The translations under genes and the position numbers were made by a program. From Lachnospiraceae bacterium (GTDB taxonomy: Bacteria; Bacillota; Clostridia; Lachnospirales; Lachnospiraceae): DNA of 64,000 bases. The notes under the pieces are model-generated. The model was not told where the DNA came from, did not search any database, and worked only from the letters and a program-made list of their open reading frames with translations. Location: assembly GCA_910575605.1 (NCBI GenBank), contig CAJTEW010000001.1, positions 186,001-250,000 on the forward strand. The letters are read 5' to 3'. Positions 1-9,227 of this stretch are shown in pieces (the stretch's first letter is position 1; each line of letters starts with the position of its first letter).

Positions 1-167
1 CTGCGTGCAGTAATTTCTATTATCTTCCCCATTTTTAATTTTCCTGTTACTGCGCACTTTGTCCACAGTAACTGTTTCCTTTCTATATGCTGGCTTTTCT
101 TTCTATTTTATGTTAAAATAAACAAAGATTCAATATATTTTTCCGAATATAAAGGAGGTTTTTCACA

Positions 168-1955
168 ATGAATGTAGCAGAAAGGGTTGCAAAACTCCGC
201 TCATTGATGAGCAAAAAAAACATCGACGCTTACGTCGTGCCAACTGCGGATTTCCACCAGAGCGAATATGTAGGGGAGCATTTCAAGGCGCGGAAATTCA
301 TCACCGGCTTTTCCGGTTCCTACGGCACTGCCGTTATCACCATGGACGACGGAGGCTTATGGACCGACGGAAGATATTTTTTCCAGGCGGAAAATGAACT
401 TAAGGGAAGCGGAATACACCTGATGAAAATGTTTGTGGGAGATACCCCCTCCATCCCGGAATATTTACTGGCAAATCTTCCGGAAGGGGGCGCCGTAGCC
501 TTTGACGGCCGGGTGCTTTCCGTAGACGAGGGAAAGGAGTTCGAAGCTGTCCTTTGTACAAAAAATATTAAAATTGATTATGAGCAAGACTTCATCGATG
601 CCATTTGGGAGGAGCGTCCGCCTCTCTCGGAAAAGCCGGCGTTTTTCTTAGAAGAAAAATATTCCGGTGAAAGCACTGCATCAAAGCTTGCCCGCGTACG
701 TAAAGCTATGGAAGAGTACGGTGCGGATATTCATGTTATCGCATCCCTGGACGACATCTGCTGGCTGCTAAACGTAAGGGGCGACGATATCGAATTCTTC
801 CCTCTTCTTCTCTCCTATGCCGTTGTCACTACAGATTCCGTTAAGCTCTATATAGATGAGAAAAAACTTGATGAACGCATCCATGAGGAACTAAAGAAAA
901 ACAATGTACATATCCGCCCATACAATGCTATTTATGAAGACATTAAGGGCTTAAGTCCAGACAAAACTGCTCTTATTGATCCCATGATGATGAACTATGC
1001 TCTCTATAAAAGCATTCCATGCCAGATCACAGAAGCAGCGAATCCTACCATTCTCATGAAGGCAATGAAAAATCCGATAGAGCTTGAAAATATTAGAAAA
1101 GCGCATATTAAGGACGGTATTGCCGTCACAAAATTTATGTACTGGATAAAAACGCGCTACGACAAAGAAACCATCACGGAATTAAGCTCCGCAGATAAGC
1201 TTACATCTCTTAGAGCTTCACAGGACGGGTATATCCGGGACAGCTTTGAGCCTTTATGCGCATTTGCAGACCATGCGGCTATGATGCACTACTCTCCTTC
1301 TGTGGAATCAGATGTGCAGCTGACTTCCGGCGCCTTTTTCTTAAATGATACCGGCGGCGGATATTTCGAGGGCTCCACTGATATTACAAGAACCTTTGTA
1401 TTAGGCTCTGTAGATAACCAGATGAAAAAATACTTTACCGCTGTAGTCCGCGCCATGATGCGCCTCTCCCGGGCAAAATTTCTCTATGGCTGCTACGGTT
1501 ATAATCTTGATGTTCTGGCGAGAGGCCCTATCTGGGACTTAGCCCTTGACTATCAGTGCGGCACCGGCCACGGCGTAGGATATCTGGGGAATATTCATGA
1601 GTCTCCTTCCGGCTTTCGGTGGTATGTTGTTCCAAGCAAGAACGAACACCACAGGCTGGAGGAAGGTATGGTCATCACCGACGAGCCAGGCATCTATGAG
1701 GACGGCAAATTCGGCATCCGGATTGAAAATGAATTCGTTGTAAAGAAAGGCGTTCAGAATAAATATGGACAGTTTATGCATTTCGAAACCATAACCTTTG
1801 CTCCTATCGACCTGGATGGAATCGAACCAGAAGAGATGAGCAGGGACGAAAGGGAATGGCTCAATTCCTATCATAAGGATGTGTATGAAAAAATTGGCCC
1901 CCATCTTACAGAAGAAGAAAGAAAATGGCTTAAGGAATATACGCGGGAAATATAA
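168..1955 (+). CDS. pepP: Xaa-Pro aminopeptidase (M24B, three-domain type)
   Basis: Cytosolic metallopeptidase that removes an N-terminal residue preceding proline. The 595 residues match the long three-domain form (two creatinase-like N-terminal domains plus a pita-bread catalytic domain) rather than the roughly 360-residue bacterial form. Dinuclear metal ligands are visible: two aspartates in NDTGGGYFEGSTDITRTF, histidine in GTGHGVGYLGNIHES, glutamates in TDEPGIYEDG and RIENEF. The C-terminal FETITFAPID segment is typical of the long form. The start follows AAAGGAGG by a normal spacing. It is monocistronic and ends at a strong hairpin terminator shared with the convergent leuA-type gene. 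Confidence 0.93.
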   Translation: MNVAERVAKLRSLMSKKNIDAYVVPTADFHQSEYVGEHFKARKFITGFSGSYGTAVITMDDGGLWTDGRYFFQAENELKGSGIHLMKMFVGDTPSIPEYLLANLPEGGAVAFDGRVLSVDEGKEFEAVLCTKNIKIDYEQDFIDAIWEERPPLSEKPAFFLEEKYSGESTASKLARVRKAMEEYGADIHVIASLDDICWLLNVRGDDIEFFPLLLSYAVVTTDSVKLYIDEKKLDERIHEELKKNNVHIRPYNAIYEDIKGLSPDKTALIDPMMMNYALYKSIPCQITEAANPTILMKAMKNPIELENIRKAHIKDGIAVTKFMYWIKTRYDKETITELSSADKLTSLRASQDGYIRDSFEPLCAFADHAAMMHYSPSVESDVQLTSGAFFLNDTGGGYFEGSTDITRTFVLGSVDNQMKKYFTAVVRAMMRLSRAKFLYGCYGYNLDVLARGPIWDLALDYQCGTGHGVGYLGNIHESPSGFRWYVVPSKNEHHRLEEGMVITDEPGIYEDGKFGIRIENEFVVKKGVQNKYGQFMHFETITFAPIDLDGIEPEEMSRDEREWLNSYHKDVYEKIGPHLTEEERKWLKEYTREI

Positions 1956-1990
1956 CTCCTATGATTACCCATAAGGTATTCGTAAATTAT

Positions 1991-2038
1991 AAAAAACCTG
2001 GCATGCGGCTGATACATAAGCCTTACGCCAGGTTTTTT
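1991..2038. terminator. Bidirectional rho-independent terminator
   Basis: A perfect 12-base inverted repeat, AAAAAACCTGGC and GCCAGGTTTTTT, ends in a T-run on both strands. It lies between the convergent pepP and leuA-AraC genes and can terminate both. Confidence 0.9.
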
Positions 2039-2055
2039 AAGCCTTACAGGTATGA

Positions 2056-4083
2056 TTACTTCTGATTTCTAAACTGCATCGGTGTCATATCATATGCCTT
2101 CTTAAACAGCCGGTTAAAATGCTCCACATTCTGATATCCTACAGTAAGAGCTATATTTTCCACCGTCATGCTGCTGCTTTTAAGAAGAGCTCTCGCCTTT
2201 TTCATCCGTATCTTCTTTACCAGATCTCCGAATGTCATGCCCGACTTTTCCTTAATATATTTGGAAATATACGGCTTCGACAGGAAGAAATGCTCTGCCA
2301 GGTCGTCTAACGTAATATCAATATAATTTGCCTGAATATAATTCATAATCTCAATCATCCGCTCGTCCTTACATCCGTCTGCGCTGCCAATTTCCTCAAT
2401 TTTATTTACGGCAACAATCAGAGCTTCAATGGAAGACTTGATAATATCTGCGTCAATGCCGACGCCCCAGAAAGTTCTTCCTTTGCAGACGATTCCCACA
2501 TAGGACGCAGCCTTTGCAGATGATCCTTTAGAAAGAGTATGCTCCTCATAGTATCTCAGCTCATAGCTGATATTAAAATACTGTTTGATAGCATTGCTTA
2601 CTGCATCCAGACGTCCGTTTCCAATCGCGGTAATTACCCGGCTGTCGCCTCCATGATTAATCGTCGCCTCTGCAGTAATTCCGTCAATCTGTTTGAAATG
2701 GCATTCATCAATATGAAATACTGGCTTCGTATTAATATAATTATCAGAGAATATCTGGTATACCCACTCTGGATTCAGCTCCTTGTGGGCCTTGTCGGAT
2801 ACATCCTTTACAAGATAGCCGACCTCTTCTCTCATCTCCTGGGGCAGATTCATACCGTGGCTCTGTTTTAAGATATAATTTACGCCGCCCTTTCCAGACT
2901 GGCTGTTGATACGGATAACGTCAGAGTCATACTTTCTTCCCACATCCTGGGGATCAATGGGAAGATAGGGAACCGTCCACGTACCACACTGTTTTTCTTC
3001 CCTCCAGTTCATACCCTTTGCAATCGCATCCTGATGGGAACCGGAAAAAGCGGTAAACACCAGATCCCCGCCATAAGGCTGCCGCTCGTACACATGCATC
3101 CTGGTAAGCCTTTCATATGTTTCCCGGATTTGAGACATATTGGAAAAATCAAGCCCTGGGTCTACCCCGTGGGAATACATATTCATACCAAGAGTAATGA
3201 TATCCACATTCCCGGTCCGCTCTCCGTTTCCAAACAATGTACCCTCAATCCGGTCCGCTCCTGCAAGAATCCCAAGCTCCGCCGTTGCTACGCCGCAGCC
3301 TCTGTCATTATGGGGATGCAGGCAGAGAATCACATTTTCCCGGTAATTAAGATGCTTATGTACATACTCCAGCTGGCTTGCAAATACATGAGGCATGGCA
3401 TTTTCCACGGTTGTAGGAATATTAATAATTGCCTTATTATCCGCCGCTGGCTTCCACACGTCGAGCACCGCATTGCATACCTCCACAGCATAGTCGACCT
3501 CCGTCCCTGGAAAACTCTCCGGGCTGTACTGGAAAGTAAAATTTCCTTCCGTCTCAGACGCAAGCTTAAGAAGAAGCTGCGCACCGTCAACCGCAATTTT
3601 TTTAATCTGCTCCTTACTCTTCTTAAATACCTGCTCCCTCTGAGCAACCGAGGTAGAATTATACAGATGCACCACTGCATGAGGCGCTCCCTTTACTGCC
3701 TCAAAGGTTTTCTTAATAATATGCTCCCTTGCCTGCGTAAGCACCTGCACCGTCACATCCTCCGGTATCATATCCTTCTCAATCAGTGTACGCATAAACT
3801 GATACTCTGTCTCAGACGCTGCCGGAAAACCAACCTCAATCTCCTTAAATCCTATCTTCACAAGCATCTGGAAGAATTCCAGCTTCTCTTCTAAACTCAT
3901 AGGCTCAATCAGCGCCTGATTACCGTCTCTTAGATCAACACTACACCAGATTGGCGGCTTATCTATGTAATCCTTTCTCGCCCAGTCATATGTCACCTCC
4001 GGTGGCATAAAATAAGTTCTTTCATATTTTTGACAATTTTTCATGCTATCAACCAACCTCTTCCATAAATTAAAATCAATCAA
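2056..4083 (-). CDS. leuA: 2-isopropylmalate synthase with C-terminal AraC-type HTH domain
   Basis: Residues about 1-560 form a complete type 2 2-isopropylmalate synthase, which condenses 2-ketoisovalerate with acetyl-CoA in leucine synthesis. The HMGL catalytic motif SVDLRDGNQAL, the metal-binding LCLHPHNDRGCG and GNGERTGNVD, and a LeuA allosteric-type domain (about 440-560) are present. Residues about 575-675 are an AraC/XylS DNA-binding domain with two helix-turn-helix units (TLDDLAEHFFLSKPYISKYI and TVENIALTVGYQNVEHFNR) ending in the typical MTPMQFRNQK. The fusion is one uninterrupted frame with no stop or restart. A 15-base palindrome lies just upstream of the start. Leucine-responsive autoregulation is an attractive inference but is not shown by the sequence. 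Confidence 0.9.
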   Translation of the reverse strand: MIDFNLWKRLVDSMKNCQKYERTYFMPPEVTYDWARKDYIDKPPIWCSVDLRDGNQALIEPMSLEEKLEFFQMLVKIGFKEIEVGFPAASETEYQFMRTLIEKDMIPEDVTVQVLTQAREHIIKKTFEAVKGAPHAVVHLYNSTSVAQREQVFKKSKEQIKKIAVDGAQLLLKLASETEGNFTFQYSPESFPGTEVDYAVEVCNAVLDVWKPAADNKAIINIPTTVENAMPHVFASQLEYVHKHLNYRENVILCLHPHNDRGCGVATAELGILAGADRIEGTLFGNGERTGNVDIITLGMNMYSHGVDPGLDFSNMSQIRETYERLTRMHVYERQPYGGDLVFTAFSGSHQDAIAKGMNWREEKQCGTWTVPYLPIDPQDVGRKYDSDVIRINSQSGKGGVNYILKQSHGMNLPQEMREEVGYLVKDVSDKAHKELNPEWVYQIFSDNYINTKPVFHIDECHFKQIDGITAEATINHGGDSRVITAIGNGRLDAVSNAIKQYFNISYELRYYEEHTLSKGSSAKAASYVGIVCKGRTFWGVGIDADIIKSSIEALIVAVNKIEEIGSADGCKDERMIEIMNYIQANYIDITLDDLAEHFFLSKPYISKYIKEKSGMTFGDLVKKIRMKKARALLKSSSMTVENIALTVGYQNVEHFNRLFKKAYDMTPMQFRNQK

Positions 4084-4090
4084 ATTTGTT

Positions 4091-4105
4091 GTCTTATTTT
4101 AAGAC
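4091..4105. promoter_or_regulatory. Palindrome upstream of leuA-AraC
   Basis: The sequence GTCTTA-TTT-TAAGAC is a perfect 6+6 inverted repeat 8 bases before the leuA start codon, in the presumed 5' untranslated region. It could be an operator, possibly for the AraC-type domain encoded by the gene itself. It is too short to be a terminator and has no T-run. Confidence 0.4.
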
Positions 4106-4238
4106 TGTACTTATATTAGCATATGTCTAAAGAAAATGGAAGGGGCAAAATTAATCATTTTTCTTGATATATATTAATATGGAAAATTTGGCTGGATGCG
4201 TTCTATTGAAGGGAAAAGCCTCCGTTAATAATCTTTGT

Positions 4239-5774
4239 TCAGTTTGCCGGAAGCGATCTCTTCTTCGTTATAGTCACCTTCTCCTCATAGCACGTAAACA
4301 TTTCGTCTGCTTTCTCCCTCTCCATCTTCGGTGTAACAAGACTCACTGCCGGAACAATAATAAGTCCAGCTATCATGGCGGCTGCACCCGCGTTAATTGG
4401 AGAGGCTATATAGTGAAGGAACATATTGGAAACCGTAATACCAATGCCTACCGCAAAGCTTGCCCACACAGACGCCTTTGTCACACCCTTCCAGTAAAGA
4501 CCATACAAAAACGGTGCCAGGAATGCTCCTGCAAGCGCTCCCCAGGAGATCCCCATAAGCTGAGCGATAAAGGTAGGTGGATCAAGAGCAATTACAAGTG
4601 ACAGAACAATAAAGAATACAACCAGCACCTGCATTGTCTTTACCTGCTTTTTCTCACTCATATTCTTAATCACATTATCTTTTAGGAAATCCAGCGTCAG
4701 CGTTGAGCTAGAAGTCAAAACCAGAGAAGCCAGCGTTGACATGGACGCGGATAACACAAGTACTACAACAATGCCAATCAAAATATCCGGCAATGTAGAA
4801 AGCATATACGGCACAATACCGTCAAAAGCCATATTGCCCGCCTCATCATAAAGAGAAGGATTGTCAAACAATCTTCCAAAACCGCCAAGAAAATAGCATC
4901 CGCCGGAAATTACTACCGCGAACAAGGTAGAAATTACAGTTCCTGTATTGATAGATTTCTCATCTTTAATGGCATAAAACTTCCCTACCATCTGGGGGAG
5001 TCCCCAAGTTCCAAGAGAAGTAAGGATAACAACACCCAGAAGATTTAATGGATCCGGCCCGAAAAAGGAAGTAAAGGCTCCTGGCTGTCCCATAGTAACC
5101 GGAACATCACTTGGTATCTTTGCCATCTTACGTACAGCAGAGATAAATCCCCCCTGCCCAGAAAGAACTGCTGCTATAACCGCCACGATACCGCCCAGCA
5201 TAATAATTCCCTGAATAAAGTCATTAATAGCTGTTGCCATATAACCGCCTAAGATAACATAAATCGCAGTAAATACCGCCATTCCGATTACACAGTATGT
5301 ATAAGGGATGTTAAACGCCATCCCAAACAATCTTGACAAGCCATTATATACAGATGCCGTATAAGGTACAAGGAAAACAAATACGATTGCAGATGCCGCA
5401 GTCTTAATAGCCCTGCTCTCATATCTTGAACCGAAAAAATCAGGCATAGTCTTTGAATTCAGGTGCTGTGTCATAACCTTGGTGCGCCTTCCAAGTACCA
5501 CCCAGGCCATCAGGCTGCCAATAACTGCATTCCCAATACCAATCCATGTGCCTGCAAGTCCGTATTTCCATCCGAACTGTCCGGCATATCCTACAAATAC
5601 AACTGCTGAAAAGTAAGATGTACCATAGGCAAAGGCTGTAAGCCACGGTCCTACTGAACGGCCCCCTAACACATATCCGTCTACACTTGCAGTATGCTTT
5701 CTGGCATAGAGGCCTACGTACACCATTACCGCAAAGAATACCACCAGCAATACCGATTTGATTAACATAAACAT
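4239..5774 (-). CDS. Sodium:solute symporter (SSS family)
   Basis: Inner-membrane symporter of 511 residues with about 13 hydrophobic segments, the usual size and topology for the PutP/PanF/SglT superfamily. Family marks include the N-terminal YVLGGRSVGPWLTAFAYGTS (SSS entry motif) and the central GGYMATAINDFIQGIIML segment. The protein ends in a short charged tail. The substrate (proline, pantothenate, other organic acid) cannot be assigned from sequence alone. It lies upstream of leuA-AraC in the same direction with a 155-base gap, so co-regulation is possible. Its own upstream region carries three 15-base tandem repeats. Confidence 0.85.
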   Translation of the reverse strand: MFMLIKSVLLVVFFAVMVYVGLYARKHTASVDGYVLGGRSVGPWLTAFAYGTSYFSAVVFVGYAGQFGWKYGLAGTWIGIGNAVIGSLMAWVVLGRRTKVMTQHLNSKTMPDFFGSRYESRAIKTAASAIVFVFLVPYTASVYNGLSRLFGMAFNIPYTYCVIGMAVFTAIYVILGGYMATAINDFIQGIIMLGGIVAVIAAVLSGQGGFISAVRKMAKIPSDVPVTMGQPGAFTSFFGPDPLNLLGVVILTSLGTWGLPQMVGKFYAIKDEKSINTGTVISTLFAVVISGGCYFLGGFGRLFDNPSLYDEAGNMAFDGIVPYMLSTLPDILIGIVVVLVLSASMSTLASLVLTSSSTLTLDFLKDNVIKNMSEKKQVKTMQVLVVFFIVLSLVIALDPPTFIAQLMGISWGALAGAFLAPFLYGLYWKGVTKASVWASFAVGIGITVSNMFLHYIASPINAGAAAMIAGLIIVPAVSLVTPKMEREKADEMFTCYEEKVTITKKRSLPAN

Positions 5775-5798
5775 CCCTCATCTTTCTCTTAATATTTC

Positions 5799-5843
5799 AC
5801 TTTAGACCGCTACACTTTAAACCGTTGCGCTTTAAAGTAATAA
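5799..5843. repeat. Three 15-base tandem repeats upstream of symporter
   Basis: Three adjacent 15-base units begin at 5799, 5814 and 5829: CACTTTAGACCGCTA, CACTTTAAACCGTTG and the more divergent CGCTTTAAAGTAATA. They lie 25-70 bases upstream of the symporter start, where a promoter or operator array would be expected. The period is 15 bases, so successive sites are not on the same helical face. Confidence 0.5.
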
Positions 5844-5897
5844 AGTAGTCCTCAAACAGAATACCATATGATGAGAAATTTGTAAAGAATATTCTTT

Positions 5898-5940
5898 GAG
5901 GCTGTTAATATATGAATAATTTCCATACATTAACAGCCTC
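5898..5940. terminator. Hairpin downstream of mgsA
   Basis: A perfect 12-base stem, GAGGCTGTTAAT and ATTAACAGCCTC, with a loop of about 19 bases lies 26 bases after the mgsA stop. It is placed as an mgsA terminator but has no good T-run, so termination efficiency is uncertain. Confidence 0.45.
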
Positions 5941-5965
5941 ATGTTACTTGCTGCCGCTTGCAGCA

Positions 5966-6439
5966 TTACTTCATCTTTTCCACTCGTTCCCGCACAGTCT
6001 TGTTAAAATTCTGTACCCTTCTGCTGTAGCTTTCCGTCATATACTTGGAGTTCAGCATAAAATCCGCTGTAGCAAGATTATTCGCAATCGGAATGTCATA
6101 CACAACTGCAATCCTAAGAAGAGCTTTCACATCCGGATCATGAGGCTGTGCCTCTAACGGATCCCAAAGAAAGATCATAAAATCAATCTGTCCCTCCACA
6201 ATCTTAGCGCCAATCTGCTGGTCACCGCCCAGCGGTCCGCTGTTATAGCCCTTTACCGGAAGCCCGGTCTTTTCCGCAATTAGTCTGGCTGTCGTGCCGG
6301 TCCCGCACAGGAAATGGCTCTTTAAAATCTCCTTATTCCTATCACACCAGTCCACCAGTTCCTTCTTCTTCCCGTCATGGGCTACCAGCGCAATGTGCTT
6401 TGCCTTCTCAATCTCAAATGTCACATAATTATCACTCAT
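5966..6439 (-). CDS. mgsA: Methylglyoxal synthase
   Basis: Converts dihydroxyacetone phosphate to methylglyoxal and phosphate, a bypass of lower glycolysis when phosphate is short or sugar phosphate accumulates. The 157 residues match the family length. Phosphate-binding and catalytic signatures are intact: GTTARLI, GPLGGDQQIG with the catalytic aspartate, and FLWDPLEAQPHDPDVKALLR. The gene starts at the ATG of MSDNYVTF. It lies downstream of the beta-helix gene in the same direction. Confidence 0.95.
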   Translation of the reverse strand: MSDNYVTFEIEKAKHIALVAHDGKKKELVDWCDRNKEILKSHFLCGTGTTARLIAEKTGLPVKGYNSGPLGGDQQIGAKIVEGQIDFMIFLWDPLEAQPHDPDVKALLRIAVVYDIPIANNLATADFMLNSKYMTESYSRRVQNFNKTVRERVEKMK

Positions 6440-6493
6440 ATTTTATACCTCCTGTTACATATGATTCTTCCATCCTCTTTATGAAAAGATATT

Positions 6494-7165
6494 TCAATCG
6501 TCTATCTTCTCCACAACCTCACCCTGCCTTTTATAGATACTACCTGCGGGCACAAACCCGCGCACAGAGGAAAGAGGATAAATATTCGTATGACTTCCCA
6601 CAACACTTCCCGGATTCAGAACTGTGCCGCAGCCGACTTCTACCTCATCGCCTAACATGGCGCCAAATTTCTTCATCCCTGTCTCAATATTTCCCTCCCG
6701 TGTCTTTACAACCACCAGCTTTTTGTCAGATTTTACATTTGAGGTAATGGAGCCGGCGCCCATATGAGCCTTATAACCCAGAATGGAATCTCCTACATAA
6801 TTGTAATGGGGAACCTGCACTTTGTTAAATAAAATCACATTCTTAAGCTCCGTGGAATTCCCTACTACTGCACCCTCTCCTACAATCGCGTTGCCTCTAA
6901 TAAATGCACACTGTCTTACCTCCGCATTTTTCCCGATAATGGCCGGACCGTTAATGTAGGCAGACTCAAAAACCTTTGCAGATTTTGCAATCCATACATT
7001 CGTTCCTCTCTTCTCATATTCCTCCTCTGGAAGCGTCTCCCCAAGCTTTATAATAAACTCGCTGATCTTTGGGAGTACCTCCCATGGATAGGTCACTCCC
7101 TCAAAAATATCCTTTGCAATAGTTTCATTTAAAGTATATAACTCCTTAACCATTAATTCCTTCAT
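6494..7165 (-). CDS. Left-handed beta-helix (hexapeptide-repeat) protein, GlmU C-domain-like
   Basis: A 223-residue protein with an N-terminal helical segment (about 1-55) followed by hexapeptide repeats such as AIIGKNAEVRQCAFIRGNAI and AIVGEGAVVGNSTELKNVIL. This is the parallel beta-helix found in sugar acyltransferases and in the C-terminal half of GlmU. The repeat series GAGSITSN resembles the acetyl-CoA-binding part of GlmU. The uridyltransferase domain of GlmU is absent, so it is a stand-alone acyltransferase-like or sugar-nucleotide-binding protein. The substrate is not predictable. It lies 17 bases after topB. Confidence 0.75.
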   Translation of the reverse strand: MKELMVKELYTLNETIAKDIFEGVTYPWEVLPKISEFIIKLGETLPEEEYEKRGTNVWIAKSAKVFESAYINGPAIIGKNAEVRQCAFIRGNAIVGEGAVVGNSTELKNVILFNKVQVPHYNYVGDSILGYKAHMGAGSITSNVKSDKKLVVVKTREGNIETGMKKFGAMLGDEVEVGCGTVLNPGSVVGSHTNIYPLSSVRGFVPAGSIYKRQGEVVEKIDD

Positions 7166-7182
7166 AAACGAAATAAACCTCC

Positions 7183-9216
7183 TTATTTTTTCTGCTTCCG
7201 GCCTTCTGCCGATGTTCTGCCCGTTTTGTAAAACTGCGCTGCGCGGTCATAGCAGGCCTTAAGCTTTCGTTGATTTGCAAGACCCTTTACACCTTCTGTC
7301 CTTGTGGCAATAAACTTACTAAGCTTCACCATATACTCCTCCGGAGTAATCTCTCCGTCCGCCACATAAGTAAGCCCTTTTTCCCAGCTCGCTGTAAGCT
7401 CCGGATTTAAAAGTGATTTTATGGAATTATCCACAACATCATATATCATTTCACCCAGCATTGCAGGGGTAACAACCTGTGTTTTTTTATTCAAGACCAG
7501 ATACTTATTGTTAAAAAGTTTTTTCAAAATCTCGCCCCTGGTAGCACTGGTGCCAATACCGCTTCCCTTAATCTGTGCTCTAAGTTCCTCGTCCTCAATA
7601 AGCTGTCCGGCATTTTCCATAGCAAGAATCAGTGATCCGGAGTTATATCGCTTAGGCGGTGAGGTTTTCCCTTCCTTAATCTCGACAGACTGTACCGGAA
7701 GAACCATCCCCTTTTTCAAAGTCTGTATCTTCTCAAAAAAAGCCTTGTCAGTATCTCTCTCCGAAGAGACCTCGCTTCCGCCAGAGTCCGCCTTTTTTCC
7801 CGGTACACCCATAACCTTGAGATAGCCTTCCTCTACCAGTACCTTAAAATTTGCGAAAAATGATTCTGTCCTTATTTTTGTTGTAACCGCTGCCTTCTGA
7901 TAGATGGCAGGTGGGTAAAAGATACTTAAAAATCTTCTTAAAATCACATCATAGACCGACCTCGATACGCCTGGAAGGCTTTCCAGCACATGCAGTCCCT
8001 GTCCTGTAGGGATAATCGCATAATGATCCGTAATCTGCTTATCATTAACATATCTTGTTTTTCCGATTCCCTTGTGGCTTGCGAAGCTTATAATTTCTTT
8101 CAAATACGGCACTGCCGGATCATATTTCATAAGTCCGTTTAAATTTTTGTGTATCTCCTTTGCCACTGCCTGGGACAAAACTCTTGCATCTGTTCTCGGA
8201 TAGGTCACAAGCTTTTTCTCATACAGCTCCTGTACAATGCGCAGAGTCTCGTCTGGGCTGATTTTGAAACGTTTGGAGCATTCATTCTGAAGCTCGGCCA
8301 GATTGAATAATAAAGGTGGATTTTTCTTCTCCTTTTTCTTCTCCACTGATTCCACCACACAGGTTACCGGTGTCTCCTCATTTAAAAACCGGATTAGTTC
8401 CTCTGCCTTTTCCTCCTGTTTAAATCCATTTTCCTTATATAGATCAAAGGATTCAAACCACTTGGAGCCCTTCACGGCCCTCCACTCGCTTTCAAAGGTC
8501 TGCCCCTTTTCTCCGGAATGGCTTAATACTCTGTAAAAAGGTGTTTCCACAAACTCCCTGATTTCCCTCTCTCTGCGCACCACCATGCCAAGTACACAGG
8601 TCATAACGCGCCCTACGGAAATGACTGAATATTTTGTCCCAAGATACCCTGAAATACTGTTTCCATATTTCAAGGTAAGAAGCCTTGAAAAATTAATTCC
8701 CATCAGGTAATCTTCCTTTGCCCTAAGGTACGCTGACGCACAGAGATTGTCATATTCCTTTAAATCCTTTGCTTCCTTAATTCCCCGTAATATTTCCTCC
8801 TCAGTCTGGGAATCAATCCAGACTCTTCTTCTTTCCTTTCCGTGCACTCCTGCCTGCTGCTCTACAAGGCGGTAAATATATTCTCCTTCCCGTCCAGAGT
8901 CCGTACACACATAGATGGTATCTACATCTTTTCTTGTGAGAAGCCCTGCCACAATCCGGTACTGCTTTGCCACCGCCGGAATTACCTCATATTTGAATTC
9001 CTGTGGAATAAACGGCAGTGTCTCAAGGCTCCACCTTTTCAAAGAGGCGTCGTATTCCTCAGGATAGCTCATGGTAACAAGATGCCCTACGCACCATGTT
9101 ACAATCGCATCCTCTGACTCCAGATACCCGTCCTTACGGCTTGTGTGAAGCCGGAGTGCCTTTGCAAATTCCTGGGCCACACTTGGCTTCTCTGCAATAT
9201 AGAGTGATTTCCCCAT
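7183..9216 (-). CDS. topB: DNA topoisomerase III
   Basis: Type IA topoisomerase of 677 residues that passes single strands to relax negative supercoils and decatenate DNA. It opens with a TOPRIM domain (LYIAEKPSVAQEFAKAL, then CTDSGREGEYIYR with the acidic metal ligands). The active-site tyrosine lies in VTYPRTDARVLSQAV, and SSERDTDKAF through GIGTSATRGEILKKLF covers the conserved central domain. No C-terminal zinc fingers are visible. The start at MGKSLYIAEK is preceded by AGGAGATAG. It is 11 bases after ppk1 and probably co-transcribed with it. Confidence 0.93.
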   Translation of the reverse strand: MGKSLYIAEKPSVAQEFAKALRLHTSRKDGYLESEDAIVTWCVGHLVTMSYPEEYDASLKRWSLETLPFIPQEFKYEVIPAVAKQYRIVAGLLTRKDVDTIYVCTDSGREGEYIYRLVEQQAGVHGKERRRVWIDSQTEEEILRGIKEAKDLKEYDNLCASAYLRAKEDYLMGINFSRLLTLKYGNSISGYLGTKYSVISVGRVMTCVLGMVVRREREIREFVETPFYRVLSHSGEKGQTFESEWRAVKGSKWFESFDLYKENGFKQEEKAEELIRFLNEETPVTCVVESVEKKKEKKNPPLLFNLAELQNECSKRFKISPDETLRIVQELYEKKLVTYPRTDARVLSQAVAKEIHKNLNGLMKYDPAVPYLKEIISFASHKGIGKTRYVNDKQITDHYAIIPTGQGLHVLESLPGVSRSVYDVILRRFLSIFYPPAIYQKAAVTTKIRTESFFANFKVLVEEGYLKVMGVPGKKADSGGSEVSSERDTDKAFFEKIQTLKKGMVLPVQSVEIKEGKTSPPKRYNSGSLILAMENAGQLIEDEELRAQIKGSGIGTSATRGEILKKLFNNKYLVLNKKTQVVTPAMLGEMIYDVVDNSIKSLLNPELTASWEKGLTYVADGEITPEEYMVKLSKFIATRTEGVKGLANQRKLKACYDRAAQFYKTGRTSAEGRKQKK

Positions 9217-9227
9217 AAATTTTTTCT

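Noticed and set aside
3034-3894. 286-codon open frame antisense to leuA
   Set aside because: Lies wholly within the leuA coding strand complement, has no ribosome binding site and its product has no protein-like composition.
4164-4601. 145-codon plus-strand frame over the end of the symporter gene
   Set aside because: Antisense to a well-supported membrane protein gene, without ribosome binding site or recognisable product.
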